DNA of 64,000 nt from Latrodectus hesperus (GCA_037975125.1 CM075857.1:86314699-86378698); one strand, 5' to 3'; counted from the first letter of the stretch, positions 1 through 13,288 are shown. The notes: a model not told the origin generated them from the letters alone. A program made the numbers and translations.

Positions 1-2341
1 CATCAACCTAATCCAAATTATTTATAGCTAAAAGTAAAAGCGTGAAACTTGATTTTTAGCCAGGGTGTTGAGTGAAATACGTGTTTCTGTGCTTTCTTCC
101 ACTCGTACAGTTTCTTTTCGCTTTACTTTCCAGACGTAAACTATTTTATCTATTTTTAAGCTGACTGGTAAGTTTCAGTTTCGAAAGCATAGTCGGCAAC
201 CTATCTCTTTATGATAAACTGCAAAAAAGAAACAGCGTTCCACGAGTCACAAACGGCTGGTTTCTTAGAATGTTCGGTTGCCAACCCCATTCAGAAGAAT
301 CTGTTAGCCAATGTGAAGATAGGATGCAGTTAGCTATTTTGAGCCAGGAAGAAAGCTAATACCAAGAAGCTATTCCTTTCAAAGATATATTTTACTCTTA
401 AGATAATGATTTCCAATTATTCTTCAATAATAGAAGATAGTGTGAAATACTTTACTATCTCAAACCATTTCTGAAGTTAAGAACTATAGCATACCATTTA
501 GATAAGATTGCTAAATCTTTAAGTGGATTCACTTTTTAAAAAGTCCTACGTAAATTGTTTTCAAGTTAAGTGGTGTTTTTATTTTGGTAAACAAGCATTT
601 TTTGACACTCAGTAAAAATAATCGATCTATATCGGTAATTTCCAATTCTTAACTAGTTTTTGGTTTTAGGAAAGAACACGATTCCATTTAAGATTTCTGT
701 CTTAGAATTGTTAATACAATGTAAAAGTTAGTAAATGGAAAAACATTATCTTAACAAATTATGTAGAATTAAAGTAAGATTAAAAAATATAGCAAATAGA
801 CGTTTCAAAATTTGTATTCATACTATGTAATTCAGTTGCAATATTTTGGAAAGGGTGTTATTTTATATCTTTATTTATCTCAATTGTGTTTAGTACCGTC
901 ATTTTCTATTATTAAAATATTGAACGAGTACCATCAAAATCTGTTAAAATATATAAATGTGTTTTTGTAAATTAAAATAAAAAAACTAATTATTTTCATG
1001 TGTATTCATTATACCCATATTTATCATTTTAAATTTAAAAGGTACTCAAATAACAAATATGGGTTCGGATTGTGGTTAATATAATATTTGATGGTATATA
1101 GTGAGAGATTTTTATAGACTCATTTTGTATTGTTGTTCACAGATAAAGAGGGCCATAGTTGAATACTATAGACATTTTTAATAAATCTTTGTCCAATTGA
1201 CGATATACTGAAAAGAGAAGAAATTTCCCGAGAGTAATTGTGAAAATGCTGTGTACAGTGTTTTTTTTTTCAAATAGTTTGTGAATTCATAAAATATAAA
1301 GAAAAATTTGAAGTCATTTAATGTGCAAATTAAAAGTATTTAATCAAATACTTTAAATTTATACATTTTATTTTGTTTTTCTATTCATTTCTCTCTAGTT
1401 AAAATAATATGGGTAAGTCAGAGAAAATTATTTTTCTTTGAAAAATTAAAGTTATTTACTTATTCTTCTTGGTTAACTCAAAGATAAATGTATTTTCTTC
1501 TCTTGCCTAATTTTACTATTTCATACATTTAGTAAAATACTGAACACAGAAGAAAAAAAGGATAATTTTATTTAATAAAACCTAGCATAATTTTTCATAT
1601 TTTCTATTTTTGAACAATCAGTGATTCTTAGACACCAAGTTTTTAAGAGCAATCTTTTTTTTTTCCTACTCTGTTTCAGACGTAATAATTCTTAAACATC
1701 ATTCTTGATTGTGATTAATTTCTGCAGTACAGTGCTCCTTTTGTAATTACGGTAACTTCCGGTTAAGTAATCGATTTGCGCTGTTTCTTCCTTGTTTACT
1801 CAGTTTGAAGATATAATTGCTGATTTAGTGATAGGAGGATATCCTAGCTCACGCTGCAGTTCCAAAACTTGACAAAAAATCCAAATATGAATTTCCGTAA
1901 AACATTTGATACAAAGTTAACATTATAAAGTAAAAAGAACTTATTTCCTCCAAGATTCAGATTTTTTAATTTATAAAGTAAGAAATTGCTTACTTACTAC
2001 TAAGATAAAAATTATTTACTTACTTAATAATTTTTTTAGGCATACATATTTTTTAAAGTTATATAAATTAAATAAATCAACATCTTTGTCGTTTTTCCCT
2101 TGATTTGTTAAAATGTTTTATTAGTTTGTATAATTAGAAGTCGAACTCTCTAAATTTAATTACTTATTAGATTAAGAGATTGTACTTTAATATTTTATAT
2201 AAATTTTACATGGGCAACTTTCACCTGTTTTTTGTGTAGTTAAAAATATTGAGTATAAAGCATCAAAATTTTATCTAATTTACTTTGATTGACATATATT
2301 TTAAACATTTTCCTCACCTAAATATTTTCTCCACATTGGTT

Positions 2342-2457
2342 TTTTTGAAGCTAGAAAGCAAATTTTAAGTGAATAATGATTCTAATAATGATTAACTATT
2401 TTTTTTCTTCATTTGAGTTTTTGAAGCCAGAAAGCAAATATTTCGTGAATAATGATT
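2342..2457. repeat. Imperfect 40-bp direct repeat, two copies
   Basis: Copy 1 (2342-2381) and copy 2 (2418-2457) both begin TTTTTGAAG, contain AGAAAGCAAAT and end GTGAATAATGATT. They differ at a few bases and are separated by a T-rich spacer, so the start-to-start distance is about 76 bp. This looks like a local tandem duplication that has since diverged. Confidence 0.7.
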
Positions 2458-2620
2458 TTCAAGCCCTTTTCGAAAATACTAAAATAATTTCAACGCATTT
2501 GTTTTTTTTTCTACAGTTTTATTGTAATTAATTTATAACTATCTTAAAAGCAGACTTGATAGTTGAGCAGATTTCATTACTATTTTCTTGAAAAAACAAA
2601 TATAATATAGTGTGAATTTC

Positions 2621-2621
<1 letters not shown>

Positions 2622-2705
<84 letters not shown>
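2622..2705. repeat. (TA)n-(TG)n compound microsatellite
   Basis: About 65 bp of pure TA repeat passes directly into about 18 bp of TG repeat at position 2687. Confidence 0.97.
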
Positions 2706-4995
2706 AAAACTTTATAGAGCTATTTATGAGGTTAATGCAATTATTACTAAATATTGTATTCTATTTTTATAAATGGTTAAGATCATATATAATATGTTAC
2801 ATTTAAAAATTGCGATCAAAATTGTTTCTCAATCTACAATATTCTTCAGATATTTTTTTCACTTTTTAATGAAAGAAAGATAATTCTAATTTTTTTAATT
2901 CAATACATTAAGTACGTCGTAACTGATATAATTATTGGCATTTTATAAAAATTTACATTTCCTATGAAAGCAAATTATGAATAAATTTGTAAAAATTGGC
3001 ATTGTTAAAGTGGCAGGGAATTATTATAGAAATAGTATTGTGTAATATGTAACTTTATGGTAAAAGTAGCTTTTAGATAAAGCAATCTACTATTTCATAT
3101 CATCCTAGTGATTTAGTTTTTTGCAAAATTCCCAAATTGTGAACTGTTTTTTTTCATAATTTCGTAAAGTTTGATTTTTTAAAATTTCATCCAGATTTTA
3201 GAGAAATAGTCCACAGTGTGTGGAGAATCTTTTGATATTCTAAAATTTGATAAAAAAAAAGTTTCTGTATAATATCATTTTATCCAACCTTCCTTTTTTA
3301 TTATCTTAAGCAAGTAAAAAAAGTTTTTTATTCTTTTAATTTTAGATAATTTAGAATGATAATAATCATACTCTTCCAATATTTACTGAATATTCTGTCA
3401 AGGATGTTTATAATTTTAGCTTCATTTAAGTAGGATAAAGTTAAACTTTATCCACCAAAATAATTAAAAGTTTCATTAATAAATATCATTTAGGAACTAC
3501 GTTCTATTGAACATTTTTTTCACAAATTACTGTATCCGTTATTTATAAAATGTAAGAAAAAAAGATTAATATTTAAATTATAAGCACATTTAAATTTGAA
3601 TAGGAGCCAAATTTTCTATTTAGTTTTTCCATTCGAGTTATCTAATATTGTGAAACTGGAAAAGAAAGTAAAGTGACTTTTCGAAAATTCTTTCCGAATT
3701 TCTATAGGGGAGATGTTATCAAAAGAAATTGTTTATCTTTACGCAGGAAATGTTTTGGTTTTCTTCAATGTTTTATCTAAAAAAAAGTTTCTCCAGAAAA
3801 ATTTTCTTGAATTATTTTACTAAATGAATTTTCTTTGAAGTGAAATTGTATACACATTGTAAAATTTTTTTAATTGAGTAACAGATTGATTTAAAATTCC
3901 AAAAAATCTCAAATAGCCGTCACTCTTAATTTGTAAAAAAATGTTTGTTTTTAATGTATGTTGTTTAAATATTCTAAGAATTAAATAAAAGCAGCTTTTT
4001 TTCTATTTCAACGTTAGGTGATGACATGTTTTTGATTATTTGGTCGCCAATATTACCGCATGCGTTTTTCAAAGGTGTTACCATTTTATTTATATCCGTA
4101 TTCAAATATTGTAATGAATCCGATTATTTTAATGATGTAATGCGTAAATTAGAAATTTAATATTAGCCCCCCTCACCAATCTGTGTATATTTCATAGAAT
4201 TTAATTATTTAATGTACATTATATCATTTAGGATTATGTATATCTGAAAAATGTATTTAGAATTTTTCATTATTTGCAGTGTAATTTTTTTGTATAAAAG
4301 TTAATTGTGTTCGTTTTTCTTCGAATCTTTATATCGAATGAAAAAGTTTAGGATTACCCTCCAACTCATTGGTTTCATAGTTTTATTTTAACATAGTTTC
4401 TTACTGAAATTAAAATTCTGGAAAAATGCATTTTTATTCATTGTATTAATTTAAAAAATCATTTAATGTCTGGAAACTTTTATGTATAATTTTTTTAAAT
4501 TTTCCATCTTGTTTATTAATTATAAATAAGAATAAAACTATGAAAAATCTTATGAAAAGATAAAAGTTTTAATTATGTACAAACTATATTGGAATATTTT
4601 TTGAATTGTATGTATTAAAGTTTTCGTTCTAAATCTCATACAACGAAAACTTTAATAATTTTTTTCATTTCATTCATTTTAACATATATTGCCTGCTTGA
4701 TTTTTTTTAAAAAAATGTATTAGTTTCAAACATTTTTTCTAAAATCTTCTCTTATGATAGAGTTGTTATGTTAGAAGACTGAATGAAACACATCACAATG
4801 CAGTTTTTTAAATATAAGGTATTTTTGATGTTAATTATGTAAATTGTTTTTGAACAAAAAAAATGGAATGGGAAAAATGGAAATAAAAAAATGTTATGGA
4901 AATTATATATTATTTTGTAAAATATTTGAAGTGTTGCGATCTTGTACCATAATCTTTTGAGTTGAGTGTGTTAGCACTAAATATTCTTGTAAGAT

Positions 4996-5840
4996 GAATG
5001 ACTCATTGTTGCAATACTGGAATGAGGAGAAAAAAAAAGTGCCGGGAAAATGGATGATATTTTCCCCATTTTTAACCTCATTTCCCCTCTACCGGAGCCA
5101 TGGAAGATACCACGTGAACCCTTGTAACCTGAGGTCCCCACTTTTCCCCTTGCTGGTAACAGTACCCTTGCAGGAAGGAAGATTAACAACATAAAAAAAA
5201 TTGTTTTAGTGCCCCAGCTGTTTTTGATGATGAGGCCAGTTATGACTTTCTTCCACAGCCTCTTCACCCACGCGAAGAAGAATGTCTTGAAATTGAAGGA
5301 AAAAAACAGGGGGAGGAGGGGAAAGAAACCCCAGATGTGATAAGTAAAAATCCATTTCTGTCTTGGCTGATGGGGGTGGAAAGAGATCCTAGAAGGGAAT
5401 CACGTCCCCAACCAGCAGGTTCATCTGGAGACATTATGGGGGGAAATGCCTGCGTTCTGTTTTCTGCAAGAACTTAGTGGAGTACCGACCGGAAGGCTGG
5501 TTATTTATAGAGGACCTTTACGCGCTGAGTAACTAAAAGTAGCATGTGCCCCATCCAGGAATCTCGTATTGCAGACATCAACGTGCCTCGTCCCCTGGCT
5601 GTTGTCTGTCTCCATATATGGGCACCATGGGTTATCATGTTCCCGATGCTCTCTGGAAAGAGACCATGCCAGTCAGAAAAGGTTCGGATCTGTTCCAGGA
5701 TTGTCGAGCCTTCTAACTTTGTTCAACTTCTGCATCTAGTTCTTTTGAGGTTCGTGTGGTTCGCTGTGACGCCAAGAACTTATCGCCGAACTCTTGTACC
5801 CATGCCTTGCATTATCTGGAATATCAGAAGACAGCACTTA
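4996..5840 (+). pseudogene. Coding-like island of unknown identity, frame-broken
   Basis: I do not recognise this protein. The block is clearly richer in G and C than its surroundings and reads like protein in pieces. Around 5042-5095 one frame gives a proline-rich segment. From 5208 to 5477 another frame is open for about 90 codons, with an acidic start (FDDEASYDF) and a glutamate-rich middle (PREEECLEIEG), and ends at TAG 5475-5477. From 5479 a third frame gives EYRPEGWLFIEDLYALSN before stops. The frame of 5544-5840 is then open up to an exact GTAAGT donor at 5841-5846. A possible acceptor (TTGTTTTAG) precedes 5210. The frame changes suggest a decaying gene or transposon fragment, or a real multi-exon gene with short introns or sequence errors. 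The overlapping minus-strand frame is probably a shadow. Confidence 0.35.
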
Positions 5841-5846
5841 GTAAGT
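5841..5846 (+). other. Candidate splice donor GTAAGT
   Basis: A consensus donor sits exactly at a codon boundary of the frame open from 5544. The base composition drops sharply to the AT-rich background right after it. That fits an exon-intron edge but does not prove one. Confidence 0.35.
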
Positions 5847-5855
5847 TTTTCTTAA

Positions 5856-7022
5856 AATCATACTTACTTTACTCTTCTTGGAGGATACAACTGTTGTAAA
5901 TGCATTTTATATATTTGGTAAGTTTATTGATATAATATGATAGTTGAATACGAATCTTGGAAATTAGGAATAGAATTCTACTAGCTATTAGTATTTTATG
6001 TCATTAATAAATCAAATACGGATCCAATTCAGTATTATAAAACAAGTCCTTCTTATTCAGTTATTTTTGCATCAACATTTAAACTGTAAAATGTTGATAA
6101 ACGGTAAATACAGAGGTCTTAGGCTATCAACATTTAGAACTATATATATAGTGTGGAACTTGATGCGCAATAGTTTGCATTGCTTATTAGTCCTGAAATG
6201 TTACAATCTATTGCATATTGATAAATTTATTTAACAAAAAATGAATATGTAACGTATATTACAGTAATTCATAGGAAATAAAAATGACTATTTTTCTAAA
6301 TTTTAAAGATACATCATACCGTTTTTGATAAAATTCATTATAGGCAATTTCTAACTTACAAATTTTGGCAAATGTAATAAAGTATTTAATCTGTTGTAAC
6401 ACCTCTATTAACGTAAATATGGAGGTTGATTTATGAATGCATTTTTGCTAAACATTTGAACTTGTATTCATAAAACTGTTTAATCATGTATCAGCATAAA
6501 TTATTTTAAGAAAATAACGAATGTAACATGAAGAGCAGTTGAAATATCGGTAAGTATAAAAGTCAATTTTTTTTGCTTCAAAATAACGTCAGCATCTCTC
6601 TTCCCATTTTGTGTTATTTAATAACTTCATTTACTGAATTAGTTTTCATTATCAATAACAGAAATTCTATAATTTTAAACAACAAAAACTTCAACATTGT
6701 GTGTAATTCTTATTTTATTAATCTAGAAATTATATTTTTTATTGGTTTAAAATATATATTTCAGCTAATCATTCTAAAATTTTTATTGAATATTTTATGA
6801 GTTTAACTCTGAAATTTTACAATTTTGACAACTTATAAAATAGCTTTATTTTAGTTTAATAAGAATCGAAAGGAGATATCACTCACTGATGATGTAGGTT
6901 GTTGAATTTCATAATTTATACACAAAACCTTATAAAATTATATATTAAACTTTTTAATTTTTCCATGTTCTTAGAAGTGTTGAATCGAGTGATATTTCAA
7001 GCGTATAAATATAAATTTAAAT

Positions 7023-7026
<4 letters not shown>
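5856..7026. other. AT-rich non-coding stretch
   Basis: No supported feature. The short open frames at 5998-6234 and 6573-6800 are made of AT-rich codons with no domain signal. Confidence 0.6.

Positions 7027-7105
<79 letters not shown>
7027..7105. repeat. (AT)n microsatellite
   Basis: Nearly uninterrupted AT dinucleotide repeat of about 79 bp. Confidence 0.97.
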
Positions 7106-7112
<7 letters not shown>

Positions 7113-8957
7113 TTAAGATTATTATTTTACTTTTTATTTAACTTGAAAAGCTAATTACATGTTCGAATATAGAATACTTGAAAAAACTATTAATGAATTA
7201 TTAATTTAAATAAAATTTTATAGAAAACTCTCTCCCATAATAAATTAATTTTCTAAATGTTTCTCATTTGAATCTTGTAAATATTACAAGTTATTTCAAT
7301 ATATTTGAGTTCGGTTATTATTATGTTTAGTCAGAATAAAGCGCACACACAATTTAAGAATTCTATAAATTGCTGAATAATCGAAATATTATCTAATTAA
7401 ATTAAAATCATTGAAATAATTTTCACTTTTCTGTTCATCATAATTTCTTCCCATTAGTAAATTGTATACTTTTACATTTTCACAAATATTTTATATGTAT
7501 TTTGAAAAATATCAAATTAATATTTTTATAATTGATGAGCCAGAAACAACTATAAATAACAAACTATCATTATTCGCGAGTATAAATTAATAAATAAATG
7601 TAACCTTTAAAAACCATCATATAATGTTTTTAAGAAAAAAAAAAAAAAAAAAACGAAAATTTATTGTAAAATCAACAATACTTAATAACATTTCGTGCAC
7701 ATGGCTAGACGAATTACTCCAATTACAAGATCAGAAAAATTAATCAAAAAAAGAATTCGAAATATAATTGCAGTCATTGATTTATGTACAATTTTTTTAA
7801 GGTGTATACTACGGTATTTTAAATTACTGTATATGTTTTGTATATTTCTATATTATATAATTACTCTAACTTTCTTCATTTGTTTAATTTAAAAAAGTTA
7901 TTAAAACTTTCTTTCATTAACTAAAAACGAGTTTCATATTACAAGAATTTTCTTACACGAATGCAGTGAGAAAATATATTAAACTAAATCTGATTAAAAA
8001 TGTAAGTTTTTTAATTGAGAAAGCTATTTATTTTAATTTAAAATATTTAAACTATATTATCTTAAAATATATAATGATTAAATGCTGGTATTATTAATAG
8101 CTACACTAAATTATATTAATGCATTATCATTATGTTACATTACAATTCTAATACATCATTCAAAACAAAGTTATGAATTTATATTTTTTAACATCAGAAA
8201 GAATTTGATTATTTTAGGTCAAAATAGTGAATGTGTTAGCGCAAAATATTGAATATTTAAATAAAACGATTATGAATGATTGCATTACTTATAAAGAACG
8301 TTATTTACCAGGAATATATATAAAAAAACAAATCAGCTTGTTACATTTGAATTAGGATACGCGACTAAAAATATAGCTATGAATTCATTGACATTTTTTT
8401 TACCTTGTTTGTCTTTTTTACGTATTATTAGTAATATTTTGATAAGTAATATCTAATTTATTTTCCTTTTTTTATTAAATAAATGCGACATTTAGTCTGT
8501 TTCTGACAATAAATATTATATATGGATTATAATCTCATTGTTATCATTTTATTTATCGAAGATGATTGCGCCATTTTGCTTGATTACTTTCTCACCATTT
8601 TATTTATCAAAAAATTATACTTTTTTGTCACTTTCTTTCTTACTACATGATGAAAATATAATTATTCCATAATTTAGGATATGCTTTTAGTCTCGAGTCA
8701 TTTTAGGAAGAAACCGTTTACCTAATAAATCAATTAGAATGATTAAGTTAAAAATTTATTGGAAATGCATATCAAAATAATTGTAGTAAACTACTATATA
8801 CGTATGAGGCACTTCATTTTCCACAAAAAAAAATGATCCTGAGTAATTTATGATGAGACTACTGCCTGAGAAATCTGCTAAATCGTTAGGTACATAAAAT
8901 TTTTGCCCCAAAATCTCAACCAGAAAATTTTTCTCTCTATTTAAAATACCATTCCTT
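7106..8957. other. AT-rich non-coding stretch with poly(A) run
   Basis: No gene supported. A run of about 19 A at 7635-7653 could be an old retroposon tail, but no matching body or target-site duplication is visible upstream. Confidence 0.55.
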
Positions 8958-9360
8958 TTAGATATGTCTTGAGCAATCTTTCACAATTGCAGATATGTTC
9001 TTAAAAGTTAGAAAGCGAGTGTCCCTTTTATAAATGATTAATATTTCGGTAGTAAATCCTTCGTCCCGAACTTTCGCTTCGATCTTTTGTTGGCGAGCTC
9101 TATATAAATCGTCTCCTCCCACGTTAAAATCATCCCTGTCAAACTCGAGGATAAAGAATGACAACAAACGCAAAGATGATCCATGTTACAAATTGTTCCT
9201 TTTCTGGAGCGCGCTGACAAGTTTGCTCGTATCTTTGTAGTAAGTTGTGGTGTTATTGATTGTAGTTGGGAGAAGTTAAGGCCGACTCATAATTAGAAAT
9301 GATCATGCATGTGACGCGGTGACGTCATCTGGATCGTTAATTCTTCAGTCTCCAGTTGGC
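8958..9360. promoter_or_regulatory. GC-elevated island with a full CRE motif
   Basis: This block is much less AT-rich than its flanks. It contains the palindromic CRE/ATF site TGACGTCA at 9320-9327 and a CTATATAAAT TATA-like string near 9099. A 71-codon open frame lies on the minus strand (8958-9173) and includes an acidic and basic stretch (FDRDDFNVGGDDLY). I recognise no family in it. The island could be a promoter, a conserved non-coding element or a decayed exon. The call rests on composition and one motif only. Confidence 0.25.
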
Positions 9361-9999
9361 TAGTTTTTTTTTTATTTGAAAGAACAGACGTTGCACCATT
9401 TTTGTCTGGTTTTCTCTGGCTTTAGTGATATATACTGAATTATGTAAGATTCAGAGAGTAGTTTTATACAGACTCTCTCATTTGTTCTACTTTACTATAT
9501 TTTTAATGGGAAGCAATTTCCAGAGATTTAGGATTCCATTAAGTGAAAGACAAGAATGGCTTGTTATTGTTACTGTTAGTCAATCTATCTTGAGCATGAC
9601 TGAATTAATTCTTTTTGAAAACCAGTGAATTGAGTTTGTACTTCTGTTTATTTATAAAGAAAATGCGAGTCACCCATTCAAATAATTAATATAAAATAAT
9701 GTAAAATTTTTATTTTTTCCTAATTATTTTGTTTTTTAAGTATTTCTTTAAATGTAATTTCAATGGAAGCCAAAATGAATTTAATTGCCTTTTAATATTA
9801 TTGTAAAAATTATAAATTTCTACAGAATTTACTGTAAAATTTATGGCCTGTATTCAGAAAACATTACAGTGATTAAGAAATATAGTTTTTGAGAGTAGAA
9901 CAGTTTTAATACGATCTTTACTAAATTATACTTTTTAAAAGAAAATCATATTGGAGTTCATTTAAAAATATTTTCAGGATCATTTAAATCGTTGTAGTT

Positions 10000-10003
<4 letters not shown>
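9361..10003. other. AT-rich non-coding stretch
   Basis: Nothing specific seen. The 67-codon frame at 9425-9628 has no recognisable motif. Confidence 0.55.

Positions 10004-10079
<76 letters not shown>
10004..10079. repeat. (AT)n microsatellite
   Basis: Uninterrupted AT repeat of about 76 bp. Confidence 0.97.
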
Positions 10080-10082
<3 letters not shown>

Positions 10083-11319
10083 ATGTTATTCATAAAATTT
10101 TTTTAAAAGATATTTCTTCCCCCTTCCTTTTTTTTAAAGGCAAATTGACTTCAGATATATTTGCACAGTTAAATATAATATTTCTGGACATTTTTCGTGT
10201 ATAAGTAACGACAAAATTCATTAAAATATATTACAGTTAAAGTACAAGTAAGTAAATACTGGTGTACATTCATTACCACTGACTTTCCTTGGACCAAAAA
10301 TATGGGTGAAACCTAAAATTTCTGCAACAAGTTTTCTTTTGGGCCATCTTTTTTCGCTATAAAATTTCATCCAAATTCACAGTAGTGGAGGCTTTTAAAC
10401 ATTTTTATAACCCTTCCAATATACTTCGAAATCTTAAGTCTGATGCTAATTTAGAAAACTTATTACTGAGATTAATTAAAACAACATTTATTTTATAAAT
10501 CGTAAGCAGAACTACAAAATGATATAACTGAAATTAGTTCTAAGTTAATTCTTACATGATATATTTATTATTTTTAACATATATAAGTGTATTAAAATAT
10601 GTATCAAAATTTTTTTAAAAATACGTTAAATGAATAATTTATGTATACAATTTTTTAAAAAAAATTATGGTAAGTGATTTAAGAAATTCATTAAAATTTT
10701 GGATTATTGTTAGAATATTTATCAAAATTAATAAATATATTTAGGTTAAATAGTAATAAAAAGTATTAAGTGTTATGTTTTCAGATTTAATATATACACT
10801 TATTTATATATAAGATTTATTGCTTCTAATTTTTCAATAATGTTTTCTATTGAAAAAAATAATATTAAAAATTGTTTAAGCATGATTTTCTGCTATAATG
10901 AAGCTATACTACCAATTTATTCTATTTGCATATCTTTTAAGCACACTTGAATTAATCCAAAATTTGTATTGATTTAAAAAAAAAATGGAAAAAAATATAT
11001 CTCTAATGTAACAATACTATCGGTAAATTGTTTGTAAAAATTGATTTGAAAATATTCATCGATTGGTAGATGATACAAAAACAAATTAGTCATTGTTGTG
11101 TTGCTAGCCTTTGTGTACAAGTAATTTCCAGTAACTATCGTTGCTATATCAGAATTACATCGACAATTAAGAATAATGCATATTTTTTAATCCAAATGTA
11201 TCTCTCTTTAAGTCGCTTAATTAAAAAGCTTAGAACTATTTTTATAAGTAATTATAAGAAATGTACAGTATTGCCAAATTTGCATAAGTTGCATTTAATA
11301 CACTATTGTTGAAATCATG
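10080..11319. other. AT-rich non-coding stretch
   Basis: Nothing specific seen apart from short AT-rich frames. If the exon at 11344 is real, this would be the 3' part of its upstream intron. Confidence 0.5.
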
Positions 11320-11343
11320 TGTTAAATATTTTTTTTCTTTCAG

Positions 11344-11460
11344 GTATATGAAATCAAGTTACCTCAAGGTCCTCTGTTTGGATTCCGTACTTCCTTACTT
11401 CCCATATCTTCTTTAAAAGTTGTATGGAATGTAAAGAAGTATGGAGTGTTGACGGAGTAA
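11344..11460 (+). CDS. Candidate 3'-terminal coding exon, product unknown
   Basis: A long pyrimidine tract (TTTTTTTTCTTTCAG, ending at 11343) is followed at once by an open frame of 38 codons and a TAA at 11458-11460. The peptide starts VYEIKLPQGPLFGFRTS and ends VKKYGVLTE. Its balanced amino-acid make-up is unlike the Ile/Lys/Asn/Phe-rich noise frames of this window. The base composition rises within the exon and falls after the stop. In phase 0 it would join the donor at 5841 without creating a stop, which makes the two islands possible neighbours in one + strand gene, but they are 5.5 kb apart and that link is inference. No clear AATAAA follows closely. I do not recognise the family. It could also be an isolated decayed exon. 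Confidence 0.45.
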   Translation, partial: VYEIKLPQGPLFGFRTSLLPISSLKVVWNVKKYGVLTE

Positions 11461-11655
11461 AGCAACATGCTTTTCATTAATTGCATCTTCTCAGTCTTGA
11501 TGAATCAATCTTCAATATTCTATGCTATGTAGATTTAATAGTAAAAAATATCGTTTATTGGTGTCTTAAAAAATTAAGTCTATCAACAAATCAATAATTA
11601 GATATAAATTTTAAACTTAGATGTATAATTTCTTATGCAATTGTCTTTATAACTA

Positions 11656-11902
11656 GTAGGGTATATCTCCCCAAATGGCGACCTTTTCTACTTTTTGCAG
11701 TCGCCAAGCAATTTAAACGCAGTTGCTACTTAAAAAAAAAAACCAAATATGTGACTCAAAAATGATGTTAAACATGAGATAAAAACCAAATTTGGCTACA
11801 AAAAAAATCCGAAAAGCAACAAAAACTCAACTTGGCAACACTATAATCAAAACAAAGCATGCCAGATTTGGCAGGAAATCTCTTGGGGGATATATCATAC
11901 TT
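11656..11902. mobile_element. Candidate MITE with imperfect terminal inverted repeats
   Basis: The left end GGTATATCTCCCCAAA and the reverse complement of the right end (GATATATCCCCCAAGA) match over about 16 bp with few mismatches. The interior is about 215 bp, non-coding and less AT-rich than the flanks, with short repeated phrases such as CCAAATTTGGC/CCAGATTTGGC. No clear target-site duplication could be fixed, so the superfamily is unknown. Confidence 0.4.
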
Positions 11903-13260
11903 ATACCTTTTCTTTATTTATAAGTTTCTTATAGGCAATTATGAGATATTCAAGAATATGCAAAAAGAAGTTATTAATTCTGAAAATTGAGTGAGTTTGA
12001 TTTTTAATTAATTTACATTTCAAAATTTGAAGTTTTTTAATTTTGTTATTCGAAGGTTGCTTTAGTAATGTTTTTGTTTGAAATTTAAAATGTGTATTAA
12101 ATTGTATTTGCGTAGAATGAAAACATGCATATTTTATAAAAGTATTCAGTTATGTTTTATTTTTATTTATTATTTTTTAAACATAAAGGAGGAACATTTT
12201 TACGTTACAAAATTGTTCCAAATTGCTAATATGTTCTGCGGGAAGTAATAAAACATTTCCCCTCAATTAATTAAGGATCTGTTGTTTTTACATTTTTAAC
12301 AAAAGCAAAGTTGAACATTTAATTAATTAGAATTGTTTTTATGAATTATAATTTCAAAAGTAAAAAGGATGAAGCCTGATAATTCGAGTTTTATTGAATA
12401 AATATTTTTCAATCTATTTCGATTTGAATGATAAACAAAAAAAAGGGAAAAAAATATTTACTAGGCTATATTTTTCTGCCAGATAATTCGTTTAATTTGG
12501 TAAATAAACTTTTTTCCTAGTTCTTTTTCCAGAATCAAAATTCTTTTTATTTTTTGCTTTCTATGCTTAATTAATAATGAACTGTGCTTTTTAAATTAAA
12601 ACAAATCTGCTGAGTGAAGAAAAAATATCTGTGTCCTTCGCAATTATTTTATTAAAATAATTGATTTATAACTCTGTGTTTTAATTCTCATGATTTTTGA
12701 ACGATCCAGCATTTTGAACCTAAATGCTAATTAAATTTGCGCATCTTTTTCCAGCGTTTATCTTGCTTGTAAATATAAATCAGAAAAAGGGAAAAAAAAT
12801 TTTCTCCCTGTTTCCAGAATAAATCGATTCAAAGCTTCATTTCTTCCCGAAATTGCATATATATATATATTTATTTATTTTTTCTGATATATCGAGACTT
12901 TTTCTAGTTTTATTTCCTTATCGAAACAAATTACGAGGAATTAAAACTTCCCCTTATCTTTATATATGCAAATACAAAATCCTAAGATATGTCTTGAAAA
13001 TTCTAGAAAAGATTTGTAGCTAATTACCATATTTTCAACTTCCTTCAAGTAAGGGAAAATCCTCTTTATGCTTTTCTTACATTTCCCCCCTTCCTATCTG
13101 GATTACGCTTTTTGTAAATTAGACTTTTTCTTGTTTAACTCCCCTACAGAGGGAACAAGATAAGAAATTTGCATAACATCTCCTTGACATTAATTTTGGT
13201 TTTCTGGAAGGGGAAGAAATTGGGGAAAAAATTATATTCCAACGCATACATCCATGTTAC
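11903..13260. other. Non-coding stretch with C/T-rich patches
   Basis: No open frame of note. From about 12700 onwards runs such as CCCCTT and TTTCTTCCC become common and the AT bias weakens, as often seen in conserved non-coding sequence near genes. Nothing can be named. Confidence 0.4.
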
Positions 13261-13288
13261 ACTCTACGCCTGGCTTTGGTGGATTTGT

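Larger units (their letters stand above)
1..4975. other. AT-rich non-coding stretch
   Basis: No supported gene. The sequence is AT-rich with many homopolymer runs. It holds a short duplicated segment (2342-2457) and a compound microsatellite (2622-2705), listed separately. Positions 1-300 and 1720-1870 are somewhat less AT-rich and could be conserved non-coding sequence, but nothing specific can be named. Confidence 0.6.

Noticed and set aside
134..173. Mini exon between TTTACTTTCCAG and GTAAGT
   Set aside because: All three frames contain stops or are too short, and no neighbouring coding signal supports it.
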